Positions 1 to 8,623 are shown, counted from the stretch's first letter. The stretch: 64,000 bases of DNA from UBA1765 sp045615885 (GCA_045615885.1 JAZLFR010000061.1:62001-126000); one strand, 5' to 3'. Notes: generated from the sequence alone by a model not told the origin. Program-made: numbers and translations.

Positions 1-88
1 TTTCTTTTTCTACCGCAGCCGAGTTCGAAGTGTCTATGCGGCCGGCAAGGCAAATAGTCATCACGCCATTTGAAAATTCACTTTTCAT
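1..88 (-). CDS. STAS-domain (anti-sigma factor antagonist-like) protein, 3' part outside window
   Basis: Only the first 29 codons are visible; the gene runs off the left edge. The N-terminus has the look of a STAS domain, with a short strand, then LAGRIDTSNSAAVEKE, which matches the usual 'L.GRLDT.NA..LE' opening of SpoIIAA/RsbV-type antagonists. ATG at 88 has a GAGG ribosome site that overlaps the 3' end of the upstream phosphatase gene, whose stop is 3 bases away, so the two are translationally coupled. Coupling to a phosphatase suggests a shared signalling role, which is inference. The phosphorylatable Ser region is not in the window. Confidence 0.6.
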   Translation of the reverse strand, partial: MKSEFSNGVMTICLAGRIDTSNSAAVEKE

Positions 89-91
89 ACA

Positions 92-946
92 TTACCTCTT
101 CAAATACTTATCACGCAAAATCTGCATTTTGCTCTCGTTGCAGTTCAATGCCTTTTTCAAGTAGTTTTGCAGGGAACCGTAGCGCTTGTCGATTTCATCC
201 AATGTGCTTTCGAAATTTTTGACGCTTACGCCGACCAGCGCGTAGATGGTTTCCTTTTGCTCGGCGCTCAAGCTGCTACTCAAGTCGCCTTTTGCAATCA
301 CACTTTCGATGAGTGGCGTGTAGCTTACATTGCTGAGCGCAAAGTCCTTCACGATCAGATCGCGGTCTGCGCCGAGTGCGGCGAGCACGAATGCGGAGGC
401 CCAGCCGGCGCGATCCTTGCCCTGCGTGCAATGCCAAAGTGCTGCACGGTCTGCCGGCAATGCCGCGAGGGTATCGAGCATTTCTGCATAGTGCGACTGT
501 ACTTCTTCATCGAATACGATCATCGGGTAAAGGTTCTTTGCAAGCTGCACCATTTTGGGATTATCGACATTTGCAAGCAGGGCGTCTGCAATGCGTTCCA
601 TCTGCATTTTGCCTTCACCCATATTTTTGCTCATGCCCATGTTGCCAGCGGAACCAGACACGATTTTGTTCAGGCAAGGCAGCCAAACCTGCCGTGCGCC
701 CGGCACCTCACGATTCGGTGCGGCGTCATGTTCTGCCGAGGAGCGGAAATCGAAAATGACTGCCAGGCGATACTTTTCGTGCAATGCCTGCACGGCAGAA
801 TCCGCAGCCGTCGAAAGATTTGCAGAACGCAAAAGCAGGCCCCCGGCAATCGTTTTGCCGTCAATGCGGTATCCGCCCAGTTCCCGGGCGTTCGATACGC
901 CTTCAAGAACTATCGCCTGTTTTGCAAGACTCACTTCAGTTTCCAT
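92..946 (-). CDS. Tyrosine-protein phosphatase (Y_phosphatase3 / IphP-like)
   Basis: About 284 residues. The active-site loop HCTQGKDRAG (C173, R179 in this numbering) is the CX5R cysteine phosphatase signature, and the N-terminal NARELGGY...GLLLRSANLS segment is typical of the IphP/LpIA-like family. It probably hydrolyses phosphotyrosine or phosphoinositide; the substrate is unknown. A longer reading frame has an ATG at 1003, but that codon sits in the loop of the argA terminator hairpin, so the ATG at 946 (METEVSLA) is chosen even though its ribosome site is weak. The last codons overlap the ribosome site of the STAS gene, so both are likely one transcript. Confidence 0.85.
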   Translation of the reverse strand: METEVSLAKQAIVLEGVSNARELGGYRIDGKTIAGGLLLRSANLSTAADSAVQALHEKYRLAVIFDFRSSAEHDAAPNREVPGARQVWLPCLNKIVSGSAGNMGMSKNMGEGKMQMERIADALLANVDNPKMVQLAKNLYPMIVFDEEVQSHYAEMLDTLAALPADRAALWHCTQGKDRAGWASAFVLAALGADRDLIVKDFALSNVSYTPLIESVIAKGDLSSSLSAEQKETIYALVGVSVKNFESTLDEIDKRYGSLQNYLKKALNCNESKMQILRDKYLKR

Positions 947-987
947 ACCGGCAGGTAAAATTACCTTTTTTTCTTGCAGAAAGGCAC

Positions 988-1018
988 AAAAAAACTGGAG
1001 CATTGCGCTCCAGCTTTT
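988..1018 (-). terminator. Rho-independent terminator of argA
   Basis: Read on the minus strand: stem CTGGAGC, loop GCAAT, stem GCTCCAG (995-1013), followed by seven Ts. It lies 18 bases past the argA stop and shows that the phosphatase start at 1003 is not the true one. Confidence 0.9.
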
Positions 1019-1036
1019 AGCAAAGGCTTAAAAAGG

Positions 1037-2404
1037 CTATTGCAAATCCATCACGAGCACGCGGGAATTGCGCTTGGTATTGTACTTTGCCTTTTTGCTC
1101 GGTGGCAGGTCATCGACAGTGCCCGTGCGGAAGCCAAAGTTGTAGAACCAATCCGGGGCCTGCGTCGTGAGCAGGAAGAGCTTCTTGAAGCCGCGCATCT
1201 TGCCGGATTCGATCAGGTGGCGCACCACCGCTTCGCCAATGCCAGCCTTGCGGTAGTTTGCGCCGACGGCGATCGCTGCGACTTCGGCGCTGCCGTCTTC
1301 AAAGGCGTGCAGGGCGCCGCAACCGTGAATGGCGTTGTCGATTGCATATACGACATAGTCGGAAAGCTTTTCGAGAATGGATTCCGATGTGCGCGGGATA
1401 AGGAAGCCCTTTGCGATGTAGTCCTGCATGATGCGCAAGATGTCTGGAATGTCGTCAACGACGGCTGTGCGGATCATGGAATACTGGTTGCCATAGACCA
1501 TGGTACCGTCACCACGGCTAGAGAACACTTCCTGAAGCACGCTGCCCGGCATTTCGCCGCTGATCATGTGGACGCGCTTTGCGCCTGCCTTGCAGGCTGC
1601 AATCGCATTCTTCAGGTAATCTACCTGGGCAAAGTCGAGCTGCGGGTTCAGCTGCATGAGTTCGCTTGCCTGGTCGATGTCGAGGGCCGAAACAAGTCCG
1701 CTGTCGGTCAACGCCAGGTTGCCCGTGAGCCTGCCCGTGTTCAAGTTCTCTGCCTTGATGCCGCATTCGCTGCCAATGAAGAACAGCTTGCCGACTTCCA
1801 GGTACTTGCTGAGTTCCGTCGCAAGCTCCGTGCTAGAAATGTTGTAGGCGTGGCCGAGCTTGTTCCAGCCAATCGGCGGAAGAATCGGCACATATTCCTC
1901 GTCCAAAAGGTGTTCAAGGATTTCCTTCTGGATGCGGTCGATCTTGCCGGTGCGCATGTAATCCACACCGTCGATTACGCCAAGGCTGCGTGCAGAGACC
2001 CAGTTCCCCTGAATGCCGTGGCAGCCGCTTGCTGTCAAGTGGCTCATGATGCGCTGGGCGGCGCCGAGCGATGCCTGTTCCACGAGCGGCAGGGCCTCTT
2101 CGCTAGTCAGGCGCACTCCCTGGTGGAATTCGGATTCCAGTTCCCAGGCCTTGAGCTGGCGGTCAATGCTATGACGCGTACCCGGAACAATCAAAACCTT
2201 GATGCCAAGCTTGTGCAAAAGCGAAATGTCGCGAATGAGCACCGGGAACAGCGGATGGTCCATCAAGCTATCTTCGATTTTAAGAACGAACAGCTGGCCC
2301 TTAAAACGGCTGATGTAGCTAAAGACTTCGCGAATAAAACCGGCGATTTCAATCTTCTGGAGCTTGAGCTCCGGGATGACATTCGATTCTGGCAAAGGGT
2401 TCAT
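1037..2404 (-). CDS. argA: Amino-acid N-acetyltransferase (N-acetylglutamate synthase)
   Basis: 455 residues with the classical ArgA layout: an N-terminal amino-acid kinase-fold domain (about residues 15-300, with KVLIVPGTRHSID) fused to a C-terminal GNAT domain (about 310-450, with IAVGANYRKAGIGEAVVRHLI as acetyl-CoA loop). It transfers acetyl from acetyl-CoA to glutamate, the first step of arginine synthesis, in the cytoplasm. Length agrees with the E. coli-type enzyme. It starts at an ATG after a gap behind rpmB, which has its own terminator, so it is probably transcribed alone. No arginine operator was recognised. Confidence 0.9.
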   Translation of the reverse strand: MNPLPESNVIPELKLQKIEIAGFIREVFSYISRFKGQLFVLKIEDSLMDHPLFPVLIRDISLLHKLGIKVLIVPGTRHSIDRQLKAWELESEFHQGVRLTSEEALPLVEQASLGAAQRIMSHLTASGCHGIQGNWVSARSLGVIDGVDYMRTGKIDRIQKEILEHLLDEEYVPILPPIGWNKLGHAYNISSTELATELSKYLEVGKLFFIGSECGIKAENLNTGRLTGNLALTDSGLVSALDIDQASELMQLNPQLDFAQVDYLKNAIAACKAGAKRVHMISGEMPGSVLQEVFSSRGDGTMVYGNQYSMIRTAVVDDIPDILRIMQDYIAKGFLIPRTSESILEKLSDYVVYAIDNAIHGCGALHAFEDGSAEVAAIAVGANYRKAGIGEAVVRHLIESGKMRGFKKLFLLTTQAPDWFYNFGFRTGTVDDLPPSKKAKYNTKRNSRVLVMDLQ

Positions 2405-2460
2405 CTTTTAATAACTGGTTGAGGTACTTTTTAGGAAAGATAGTAAAAATAGATACACCA

Positions 2461-2490
2461 AAAGCCGCCTTTTTTGGAAGGCGGCTTTAT
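2461..2490 (-). terminator. Terminator between rpmB and argA
   Basis: An 11-bp perfect inverted repeat (2461-2471 and 2478-2488, core AAGGCGGCTTT) with a 6-base loop. It lies 20 bases past the rpmB stop; the T tract is short on the minus strand. Confidence 0.75.
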
Positions 2491-2510
2491 AGTCAATCGC
2501 AAGAGGACAA

Positions 2511-2732
2511 TTACTTGCCGAGGTCAGCAACAACAGCCTGGATACCGCGCTTGTTGATTTCGCGGAGACCAGCAGCGCTAACGCGGAGGGAAACCCAACG
2601 GTCTTCTTCCGGGATGTAGAAACGCTTGGACTGGAGGTTCGGAAGCTGCTTCTTCAACTTCTTACGATTAGAGTGGGAAACCATGTTGCCCACGAGGCCG
2701 GCTTTGCCGGTAACTTCACAAATGCGGCTCAT
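2511..2732 (-). CDS. rpmB: 50S ribosomal protein L28
   Basis: 73 residues. It opens MSRICEVTGK, continues with NMVSHSNRKKLKKQLPNLQ and RWVSLRVSAAGLREI, the conserved core of bacterial L28. It is a component of the large ribosomal subunit. A clear GGAG ribosome site lies 7 bases before the ATG. It is not next to rpmG here, which is common in Gram-negative rpmB-rpmG pairs; it stands alone between a terminator and a lipoprotein gene. Confidence 0.97.
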   Translation of the reverse strand: MSRICEVTGKAGLVGNMVSHSNRKKLKKQLPNLQSKRFYIPEEDRWVSLRVSAAGLREINKRGIQAVVADLGK

Positions 2733-2845
2733 AAAAAACTCCGTTTAGTTATAGACGCGCACAATTTTAGTTAAAAATACGACTTTTGTCAAGACGTTCG
2801 GTCGCAAAATTTTGTAATTCGTTGATTTTTCGTGAGTTATGGATT

Positions 2846-3787
2846 TCACTCCCTGAATTCCGGTATCTTGAAATCATCGCCACATTTGCCTAACTGGCCA
2901 ATGCGTGTAAAGTTGAAGCGATTTTTTGCACCGGCTTTACCCGTATTCTTGATTTTGATTATAGAAACAGTTTTCAGGTATTCGTCTAGCGGATAGCCCA
3001 TACCCCAGCCTTCCTCTGGCCTAAAGGACTTCCATGGGATGTCAACAGAGTGCTTGCTTGCGTCAAGCTTGAAGACCAGGTTGTTGCGTTCGGTGACTGT
3101 TGACTCATTTTCGACTGAGAGTTCCACCTTCCAGTCGCCTTCAATGGAATATACAAGGCAAATGCCGTTCCAGTCGGTAACGTCTGCGCCAGTCTGGTCT
3201 GGGCCGGTCAAATTAAAACCGATACCTACAAAAGGGTCGCTTGCTTGGTTTCCAAGGACTGCCGTTCCGCATACGCCGCCACATTGATCTATGATTTGAT
3301 CATCATCTTCATCATAGGGTCCTGGGGCTGGTTTTGGCCAATATATGCTGGAGTTTCCGCCGTTATAATAGTCGTCGTACGAGAACCAGTAACCGCTTTC
3401 GTCGCTACCGTCATCAAGGCCTGTTATAACGCGTTCTTGCTTCTTGTCGCCGTACCATGTTTCAAAGGAACCTGTACCTGGAGTAACGCTGCTGGAGCTT
3501 TGGCCGTTTGTTTCGGAATCATCATTTTTTGAAGATGAGGATGGTTCGCTTGGGCTGGAAGATGATGACATCGTAGAAAGTGAAGAACTTGATTCGACAT
3601 TTTCTACTGAGGATGAACTATTGTCTGCGTCATTTTCGGAAGGCGTAGAGTCGCTGCTTTCCTCGAGAATGGAATCGGAGCTCTGTTCATTTTTTTCTAC
3701 CGAGCCGGAATCGCTTGGTGAATCGCAAGCACAAAGGCCAAAAATTGCAAGTGATATGGCTAGCTTTGAAATAGAAGAAAAATTCAT
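2846..3787 (-). CDS. Ser/Glu-linker lipoprotein with galactose-binding-like domain
   Basis: 313 residues from the ATG at 3787, which has a GAGG ribosome site; the longer frame to 3847 lacks one. The signal peptide ends LCAC, so it should be lipidated and face the periplasm or cell surface. Residues about 20-115 are a low-complexity Ser/Glu/Asp linker. The remainder (FETWYGD..., GYWFSYDD, IYWP, then several strands with WNGICLVYS and VDIPWKSF) resembles the beta-sandwich carbohydrate-binding-like domains of other Fibrobacter surface proteins, near CBM11/30-type folds. No catalytic motif is visible. A role in polysaccharide binding is inference. Confidence 0.65.
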   Translation of the reverse strand: MNFSSISKLAISLAIFGLCACDSPSDSGSVEKNEQSSDSILEESSDSTPSENDADNSSSSVENVESSSSLSTMSSSSSPSEPSSSSKNDDSETNGQSSSSVTPGTGSFETWYGDKKQERVITGLDDGSDESGYWFSYDDYYNGGNSSIYWPKPAPGPYDEDDDQIIDQCGGVCGTAVLGNQASDPFVGIGFNLTGPDQTGADVTDWNGICLVYSIEGDWKVELSVENESTVTERNNLVFKLDASKHSVDIPWKSFRPEEGWGMGYPLDEYLKTVSIIKIKNTGKAGAKNRFNFTRIGQLGKCGDDFKIPEFRE

Positions 3788-3893
3788 AGAGAACCTCACG
3801 TCAGATGATATAAAAATACATTCTCTTCGTAATTGAAGAAAATGCATTTTTTTTCGGAAACGGGCGCTAAAACAGAAATTTATTAGCTAAACT

Positions 3894-3931
3894 GAGCCTG
3901 TTCGATGTACATGTATCATTTGAACAGGCTC
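3894..3931 (-). terminator. Inverted repeat after ispH, possible terminator
   Basis: Perfect 10-bp arms (GAGCCTGTTC and GAACAGGCTC) around an 18-base loop, just past the ispH stop. The T tract is poor, so it could be a Rho-independent terminator of modest strength or simply an RNA 3' end structure. Confidence 0.5.
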
Positions 3932-3940
3932 TTGTATCAT

Positions 3941-4870
3941 TTACACAAGTTCCTTGGGCAAGGTAAAGTGCAGGTTCTCGACGCTTGTAACGGAATCTTC
4001 GATTTGAACTTCCGGGAATTTGGCCTTGATTGCATCGACTACGCCTTGAACAAGTACTGCCGGGGCGCTCGCGCCACTTGAAAGGCCAACGCGTTCCACG
4101 CCTTCGAACCACGAAAAGTCAAGGTCTTCGACGGAATCAATTAAACGGCTTGGAATGCCACACTTTGTGCCAAGCTCGCAAAGTCGCGTAGAGTTGGAAG
4201 ATTTTTTGGAACCGACGACAACAAGGAAGTCAACCTTTTCGCAAAGTTCACGAACGGCGGCCTGGCGGTTGCCTGTTGCATAGCAAAGGTCGCCTGCTGC
4301 AGGGCCTACGATGTTCGGGAAGCGTTCGTGGAGCGCTGCGATTGTGTCCTTGGCTTCGTCAACGGAAAGAGTTGTCTGCGTGATGTATGCAAGTTCACGA
4401 TTTTCAGGAACGGTGAGCTTTTCGACATCTTCGCGGTTGCGAACGATTGCGATTGCGCCTTCCGGGAGCTGGCCAAGAGTGCCTTCCACTTCGGCGTGGC
4501 CGATGTGGCCGATCATGATGATGTAACGGCCTGCCTCGTAATGCTTTTTCGCGCTGGAATGGACCTTTTGCACAAGCGGGCAGGTGGCATCGAGCGTGTG
4601 GAGGCCGCGATCGGCGGCTTCCTTATAGACTGCGTCGCCAACGCCGTGGGCAGAGAAAATTACGATGGCATTGGACGGAACTTCGGAAAGTTCTTCGACA
4701 AAGATTACACCGCGTGACTTTAGGTTTTCGACAACGTACTGGTTGTGCACGATTTCGTGGCGCACGTAAATTGGTGTGCCGAATTTTTCGACAGCGCGTT
4801 CTACGACATGAATGGCACGTTCTACGCCGGCACAAAAGCCGCGTGGGTTTGCAAGAATCAGTTTTTTCAT
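3941..4870 (-). CDS. ispH: 4-hydroxy-3-methylbut-2-enyl diphosphate reductase
   Basis: 309 residues. The three iron-sulphur ligands are visible as C13 (RGFCAGVERA), C97 (DATCPLV) and C196 (GDLCYATGNRQ). It makes IPP and DMAPP from HMBPP in the last step of the MEP isoprenoid pathway. The ATG at 4870 overlaps the waaA stop as ATGA, so it is translationally coupled to waaA and is the last gene of the ABC-ICMT-waaA-ispH run. The coupling of isoprenoid supply with lipopolysaccharide synthesis is typical of dense bacterial operons rather than a known pathway link. Confidence 0.95.
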   Translation of the reverse strand: MKKLILANPRGFCAGVERAIHVVERAVEKFGTPIYVRHEIVHNQYVVENLKSRGVIFVEELSEVPSNAIVIFSAHGVGDAVYKEAADRGLHTLDATCPLVQKVHSSAKKHYEAGRYIIMIGHIGHAEVEGTLGQLPEGAIAIVRNREDVEKLTVPENRELAYITQTTLSVDEAKDTIAALHERFPNIVGPAAGDLCYATGNRQAAVRELCEKVDFLVVVGSKKSSNSTRLCELGTKCGIPSRLIDSVEDLDFSWFEGVERVGLSSGASAPAVLVQGVVDAIKAKFPEVQIEDSVTSVENLHFTLPKELV

Positions 4871-5973
4871 AGCTTAATCCATTGTTGAAGCTTTTCGACT
4901 AGCGCCGCATAGCTCCGTTCCACTTTGTTTGTTTCTTCTTTTAAAAATGTAGTTATCTGTTCGGGATTTGCCAAAGGGCTTGGCAGGTTTTTTACCCCGT
5001 TTGGAATTCTTGTAAGAATTTTTTTCTCAAGCAGTTTTTTTACGAATTCGGTTTCGCCGTTTGCAAAGGGGCCGACAAATGTCGGAACGCCAAGGGAGAG
5101 TGGCTCCAGAAAATTGTGGATGCCGGGCCGCTTCACAAAGGAACCGCCCATGACTGCAAATTTGCATTGGGGCAAAATGCTTTGCAGCATTCCAAATTGC
5201 CTGACTATCGAAACTGTGATCGGAGCCGCTTTTTCGAACCGTGGAATTTCTTCGAGCCTGCGGGGGGCAATGAGCACGCGCTTGTTTTCTTTGCAGGCGT
5301 TCTGCACAAGCTTTGCAACATGCGGCCATTCCGAAAAATGCAGCGACACAAAGGCGATGTCAAAAAAAATGCCGTTTCTGTTTGCACCGTCATCACCTTG
5401 GCCTTGCACAGGGAGCGGCAAAGGCTTCAGCAACTTCCAGTTGCCAGAAATGGTTGCTACCTGCATTTTGTTTTGCAGGTTGTAGCGCTGCAAAAAACGC
5501 TCCCTGTCACCTTCGGTCTGGAATGTCGCAAAGTCTATTGCATTCAGCATTGCCCAAGGTGCCGCGCTCTTGAACCTGCCTGAAACCAGCGCAATTTTTA
5601 CGCCTGCATTTTTGCATTCCTTTAAATAGGCTGGCCAAAGTTCGTTTTCGCAAAGTACCAGGGCAATCGGCTTGACTTGCGATAAAAATTTTCTTGTGGT
5701 TTTTGCAAATGGGGCCGGGGCAAGGGCGACTTGCACCCATGCGGCACAGTCTTCATCGTCTTTCAGGCTTGCTTTCAAGGTTTCTACAATTTCTGCCTTT
5801 TGCGTTGTAATTAAAATTTGGGCGTCGAAAAATTCAGAGCGCAGTCGCTTTGCCAAATCTACAAGAACCTTGCACTCGCCAAGGCTTGCGCCATGCAGCC
5901 AAAGCGTATTTTCGGCAAATTCCCAGGGGCCGCAAAAGCGTTCGCGAATTCCGTATGCGTGCAGCAAATTCAA
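4867..5973 (-). CDS. waaA: 3-deoxy-D-manno-octulosonic acid (Kdo) transferase
   Basis: GT30-family enzyme that adds Kdo to lipid A precursor at the inner membrane. Landmarks are LWLHGASLGE near the N-terminus (compare HSVSVGE of E. coli WaaA), ILITTQKAE, CENELWPA, ISGNWKL and GVPTFVGPFANGETEF near the C-terminus. The open frame extends to 6138, deep into the upstream gene. The favoured start is TTG at 5973: it overlaps the upstream stop as TTGA, has GGCGG upstream, and leaves 368 residues. That form lacks the usual N-terminal membrane anchor, so the start remains uncertain; an ATG at 6027 is the alternative. Confidence 0.85.
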   Translation of the reverse strand: MNLLHAYGIRERFCGPWEFAENTLWLHGASLGECKVLVDLAKRLRSEFFDAQILITTQKAEIVETLKASLKDDEDCAAWVQVALAPAPFAKTTRKFLSQVKPIALVLCENELWPAYLKECKNAGVKIALVSGRFKSAAPWAMLNAIDFATFQTEGDRERFLQRYNLQNKMQVATISGNWKLLKPLPLPVQGQGDDGANRNGIFFDIAFVSLHFSEWPHVAKLVQNACKENKRVLIAPRRLEEIPRFEKAAPITVSIVRQFGMLQSILPQCKFAVMGGSFVKRPGIHNFLEPLSLGVPTFVGPFANGETEFVKKLLEKKILTRIPNGVKNLPSPLANPEQITTFLKEETNKVERSYAALVEKLQQWIKL

Positions 5974-6533
5974 AACAGATACCGCCTGGCAACGACAAGG
6001 CCTGCAAGCACAATCAAAAAAATCCATGTCCACAAATCGCTTGCAAATGCGGCAAAAACGCTCTGCATGTAATTCCTGTTCATTTGCCCTTTGAGCCTTG
6101 GTATGAATGCAGGAACTTCGTCGGCAAAGCGAACCCACTCGTCACCAAATTCCTGCCTCAGGAATGCATCTTCGTTCTGGGCCAAAAAGCCGACAAAAAT
6201 CCACAGCACCCCAAGAAAGATGAACGTTGCGCTCTGCCAGTTCAAATGCAAAAGTACAAAGCCGCTACCCATCAGCCCGTTCGACAAATACAACGGGTGG
6301 CGCACCTTGCTGTAAATGCCTTCGCGCACAAGGCGCGGAGCTTCGAGCCTGTTCCCGCGGGAGTGCATGCCAATGTTGCGCCTTGCCGTAATGCGCACGC
6401 AGGCGGCAAGGAACAACAGCAAAATTCCGGAGGCAGAAACGGGTAGCTCGCCCGGCGGAAGAATCAGCAGAAGAAGTGCGAACGCGCCAAGAATGCCTCC
6501 ACGAAATTTATAGACGATGTTTGAAAATTTCAT
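5970..6533 (-). CDS. Isoprenylcysteine carboxyl methyltransferase-like membrane protein
   Basis: 187 residues with about four membrane segments. The central block LVREGIYSKVRHPLYLSNGL followed by a C-terminal E...FG.EW..F...VPAFIPR is the signature of the ICMT/phospholipid methyltransferase superfamily, where His-Pro and the Glu contact S-adenosylmethionine. The substrate cannot be read from sequence. It starts 3 bases after the ABC transporter stop, and its own stop overlaps the waaA start, so it belongs to an envelope-related operon. Confidence 0.75.
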   Translation of the reverse strand: MKFSNIVYKFRGGILGAFALLLLILPPGELPVSASGILLLFLAACVRITARRNIGMHSRGNRLEAPRLVREGIYSKVRHPLYLSNGLMGSGFVLLHLNWQSATFIFLGVLWIFVGFLAQNEDAFLRQEFGDEWVRFADEVPAFIPRLKGQMNRNYMQSVFAAFASDLWTWIFLIVLAGLVVARRYLF

Positions 6534-6536
6534 GGC

Positions 6537-8111
6537 CTACCCTTTGTTCTGCATCGTCTTTTCGATAGTTGCAAATGTGAATTTTTCTGCCAGATTTTTT
6601 GGCAGTTCTTCGTGCCCAGAAAGTATGATGTTTTTTTGCAGGGCGTCTGCTGCATTCAGGAACGCTTCAAAAATTTCATCTTTGTCGAAGCGCGAAATGT
6701 AGGCGAGCGGTTCGTCGAGCAGCACAAGTTTTGCCTTGCTTGCAAGTGCCCACAAGAGGCCCACGCGCGCCGATTCCCCGCCGGAATGTTTTTCTTTTTC
6801 TAGCAGCGAAACCGCATTTGAAATTCGGGCGAAATGTTCGACTTTTGCAATCTGCTCTTCTGTTGCCTGCGCCTTGAACTGTGGCAAAATTTCATCGCGC
6901 AAAATGCTTACCGGCGGCAAGAACACGCCCTGCGACAAAAAGAAAACGTCATCGTCAGTGCTCTTTTGAAGTGCGCCCTCGTCCAAGATTTCAAGACCTG
7001 CGAGCAGGCGGAGCAATGTTGATTTTCCGGCGCCGTTTGGGCCGAGCAAAAATACGTGTTTGCCATTTTCAAATGTTGCCGTGAAGTCAAAATTTTTGAA
7101 CACCTGCACATTGCCGTAGGCAAAGGCTGCCTGCCGCAATTGCAAATTTTTAAAGTTCTCTTCGCAACGGTGAGGGCTAAACGCCATGTTTTCAAATTCC
7201 TGCAGCAGCTTGAATGCCGTCGCCGCAGAGCGCAGTTGCGGCATGGCGCGCGAACATTCCTTGACCGGCTTGTAGCAAAGGAACACTGCCGAAGAATACA
7301 GCACAAGATCGCGCGGCTGCATCCACCCCTGCGCAATCATCCAGGCGCAAAGGGCAAGCACAATGACCATGGCAATTACAGAAATTGCTTCGACTGCATA
7401 GGCAAGCGTAAGCTTTCGCACGGCAAGGGAGCGCCCGACTGCAAACAGGTTCTTTACCGCAAGAAGCACGCGGGAAGACATGACCGATTTCTCTTCGTTG
7501 CTGCTCCAAAAGCGCTTCATGTCGCGCGCCCGTTCTAGGTCAGCCCGCAGCGCACCTTCGTTCTGCATGTTCTCTGCTTCGGCGCGCGCCATCTGGTGCA
7601 ACTTTTTTTGCGTAAAGCTCACTACCGGCAAAACGGCAAAAAAGAGCACGAGCGAAAGCTGCCACGAAAGGTAAAGCAGCACGGGAATAAAAACAAAAAG
7701 CTGCACGATCGCCTGCAACGCCTGCACCAAGCTTTCGCCGCTTTTTGGGAGCATCTCGGTCGCCTCAAACGCGGCCCTGAGTTCAGCGTCGGCAGATTCC
7801 CTGTGAAAAAACTTTGGGTGCAAATTCTTTAGCGTCTTGAAAAAACGCATTTGCAGCAGTGCTCCCGATGTGCGGAACGTGCTTTCGGCAACGCTTCCGC
7901 GAAAGCGCAAAAAGCAAAAACGCAGCACGGCAAGGAGCATAGTGCACAAAAACCATTCCAAAACGGTGAATTCCGATTCGCCGTCAATGATGTTTACGAA
8001 GGAACTGATGCAAAAAAGCAGCGCGGCATCGGCTGCGGTAGCCGGAATTGTGGCCGGCAAAAGGCGCCTGATGGCTAAAAAAACGCGTTTTTTCAAAAAA
8101 ATTGCAAGCAT
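6537..8111 (-). CDS. ABC transporter, fused permease and ATPase
   Basis: 524 residues. An N-terminal membrane domain of about six segments (residues 1-320) is followed by a nucleotide-binding domain with Walker A LLGPNGAGKSTLLRL (near residue 357), a variant signature HSGGESARVG and Walker B KLVLLDEP. It is an exporter-type half transporter, nearest in style to CydD/MsbA-like proteins, acting in the inner membrane. The H in HSGGE replaces the common L. As first gene of the run leading to waaA and ispH, it may handle an envelope substrate, but this is inference from position. Confidence 0.8.
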   Translation of the reverse strand: MLAIFLKKRVFLAIRRLLPATIPATAADAALLFCISSFVNIIDGESEFTVLEWFLCTMLLAVLRFCFLRFRGSVAESTFRTSGALLQMRFFKTLKNLHPKFFHRESADAELRAAFEATEMLPKSGESLVQALQAIVQLFVFIPVLLYLSWQLSLVLFFAVLPVVSFTQKKLHQMARAEAENMQNEGALRADLERARDMKRFWSSNEEKSVMSSRVLLAVKNLFAVGRSLAVRKLTLAYAVEAISVIAMVIVLALCAWMIAQGWMQPRDLVLYSSAVFLCYKPVKECSRAMPQLRSAATAFKLLQEFENMAFSPHRCEENFKNLQLRQAAFAYGNVQVFKNFDFTATFENGKHVFLLGPNGAGKSTLLRLLAGLEILDEGALQKSTDDDVFFLSQGVFLPPVSILRDEILPQFKAQATEEQIAKVEHFARISNAVSLLEKEKHSGGESARVGLLWALASKAKLVLLDEPLAYISRFDKDEIFEAFLNAADALQKNIILSGHEELPKNLAEKFTFATIEKTMQNKG

Positions 8112-8145
8112 CTCATAAAAAATTAACTTTTTTTATGCTTGACCC

Positions 8146-8173
8146 TTGACAACTATTTCTAATTGTCTATATT
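8146..8173 (+). promoter_or_regulatory. Promoter of tRNA-Glu
   Basis: A perfect -35 TTGACA (8146-8151), 16-base spacer and -10 TATATT (8168-8173), placing the transcription start just before the mature tRNA at 8189. It is divergent from the ABC transporter gene. Confidence 0.8.
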
Positions 8174-8188
8174 TGGGGCACACAAAAC

Positions 8189-8261
8189 GCCTCCATCGTC
8201 TAGTGGCCCAGGACTCGGGATTTTCATTCCCGCAACAGCGGTTCGAAACCGCTTGGAGGTA
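8189..8261 (+). tRNA. tRNA-Glu (anticodon TTC)
   Basis: 73 bases fold as a full cloverleaf: acceptor GCCTCCA with TGGAGGT (one terminal G-U), anticodon stem CGGGA/TCCCG around TTTTCAT giving anticodon TTC, and T arm AGCGG-TTCGAAA-CCGCT. The D arm sequence CGTCTAGTGGCCCAGGAC is that of bacterial tRNA-Glu. CCA is not encoded. The acceptor runs directly into the first hairpin of the repeat array. Confidence 0.95.
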
Positions 8262-8612
8262 TAAAAAATGGCTCGCGAAAGCGGGCCATTTTTTATTATA
8301 CCGGAAAAGCGGTTCAAAAACGGGAGAGCGAAGCGAGCCCGTTTTAAAACGGTTAAAAGAGGTATAAAAAGACTCAACCGAAAGGTTGGGTCTTTTTTGT
8401 TGTCATAGGGTAGCGAAGCGGTTCAAAATGGCTGGGCGAAGCCCGGACGTTTTGAAACCCTACCAAGGTATAAAAAATGGCTCGCGAAAGCGGGCCATTT
8501 TTTGTTATACCGGGAAAGCGGTTCAAAAACGGAGCGAACGAAGCGAGCGCCGTTTTAAAACGGTTACAAGAGGTATAAAAAGACTCAACCGAAAGGTTGG
8601 GTCTTTTTTTAT
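8254..8612 (+). repeat. Duplicated array of GAAA-loop hairpins behind tRNA-Glu
   Basis: Four units in the order A-B-A'-B'. Each opens with GCGGTTC (8238, inside the tRNA T arm; then 8309, 8418, 8518), ends with AGGTATAAAAA and closes with a strong hairpin plus T run. Hairpins A (8268-8289 and 8477-8498) pair ATGGCTCGC with GCGGGCCAT; hairpins B (8370-8393 and 8581-8603) pair AGACTCAACC with GGTTGGGTCT; all have GAAA tetraloops. Between them lie imperfect palindromes. The first about 145 bases and the last about 145 bases are nearly identical. It ends just before the convergent acyltransferase gene and should terminate strongly in both directions. Confidence 0.9.
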
Positions 8613-8623
8613 TATAGGTTCCC

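Noticed and set aside
947..1003. N-terminal extension of the phosphatase to ATG 1003
   Set aside because: The codon lies in the loop of the argA terminator hairpin, and the extra 19 residues do not look like family sequence.
974..2422. Long plus-strand ORF over argA
   Set aside because: It is the reverse-strand shadow of argA; its translation has no domain logic while the minus strand gives a full ArgA. The same holds for the long frame opposite secA (15615-18524) and other antisense frames.
8254..8612. CRISPR array
   Set aside because: Units are palindromic with T runs, irregular spacing and only four copies, and the spacers are themselves repeated; no cas genes in the window.
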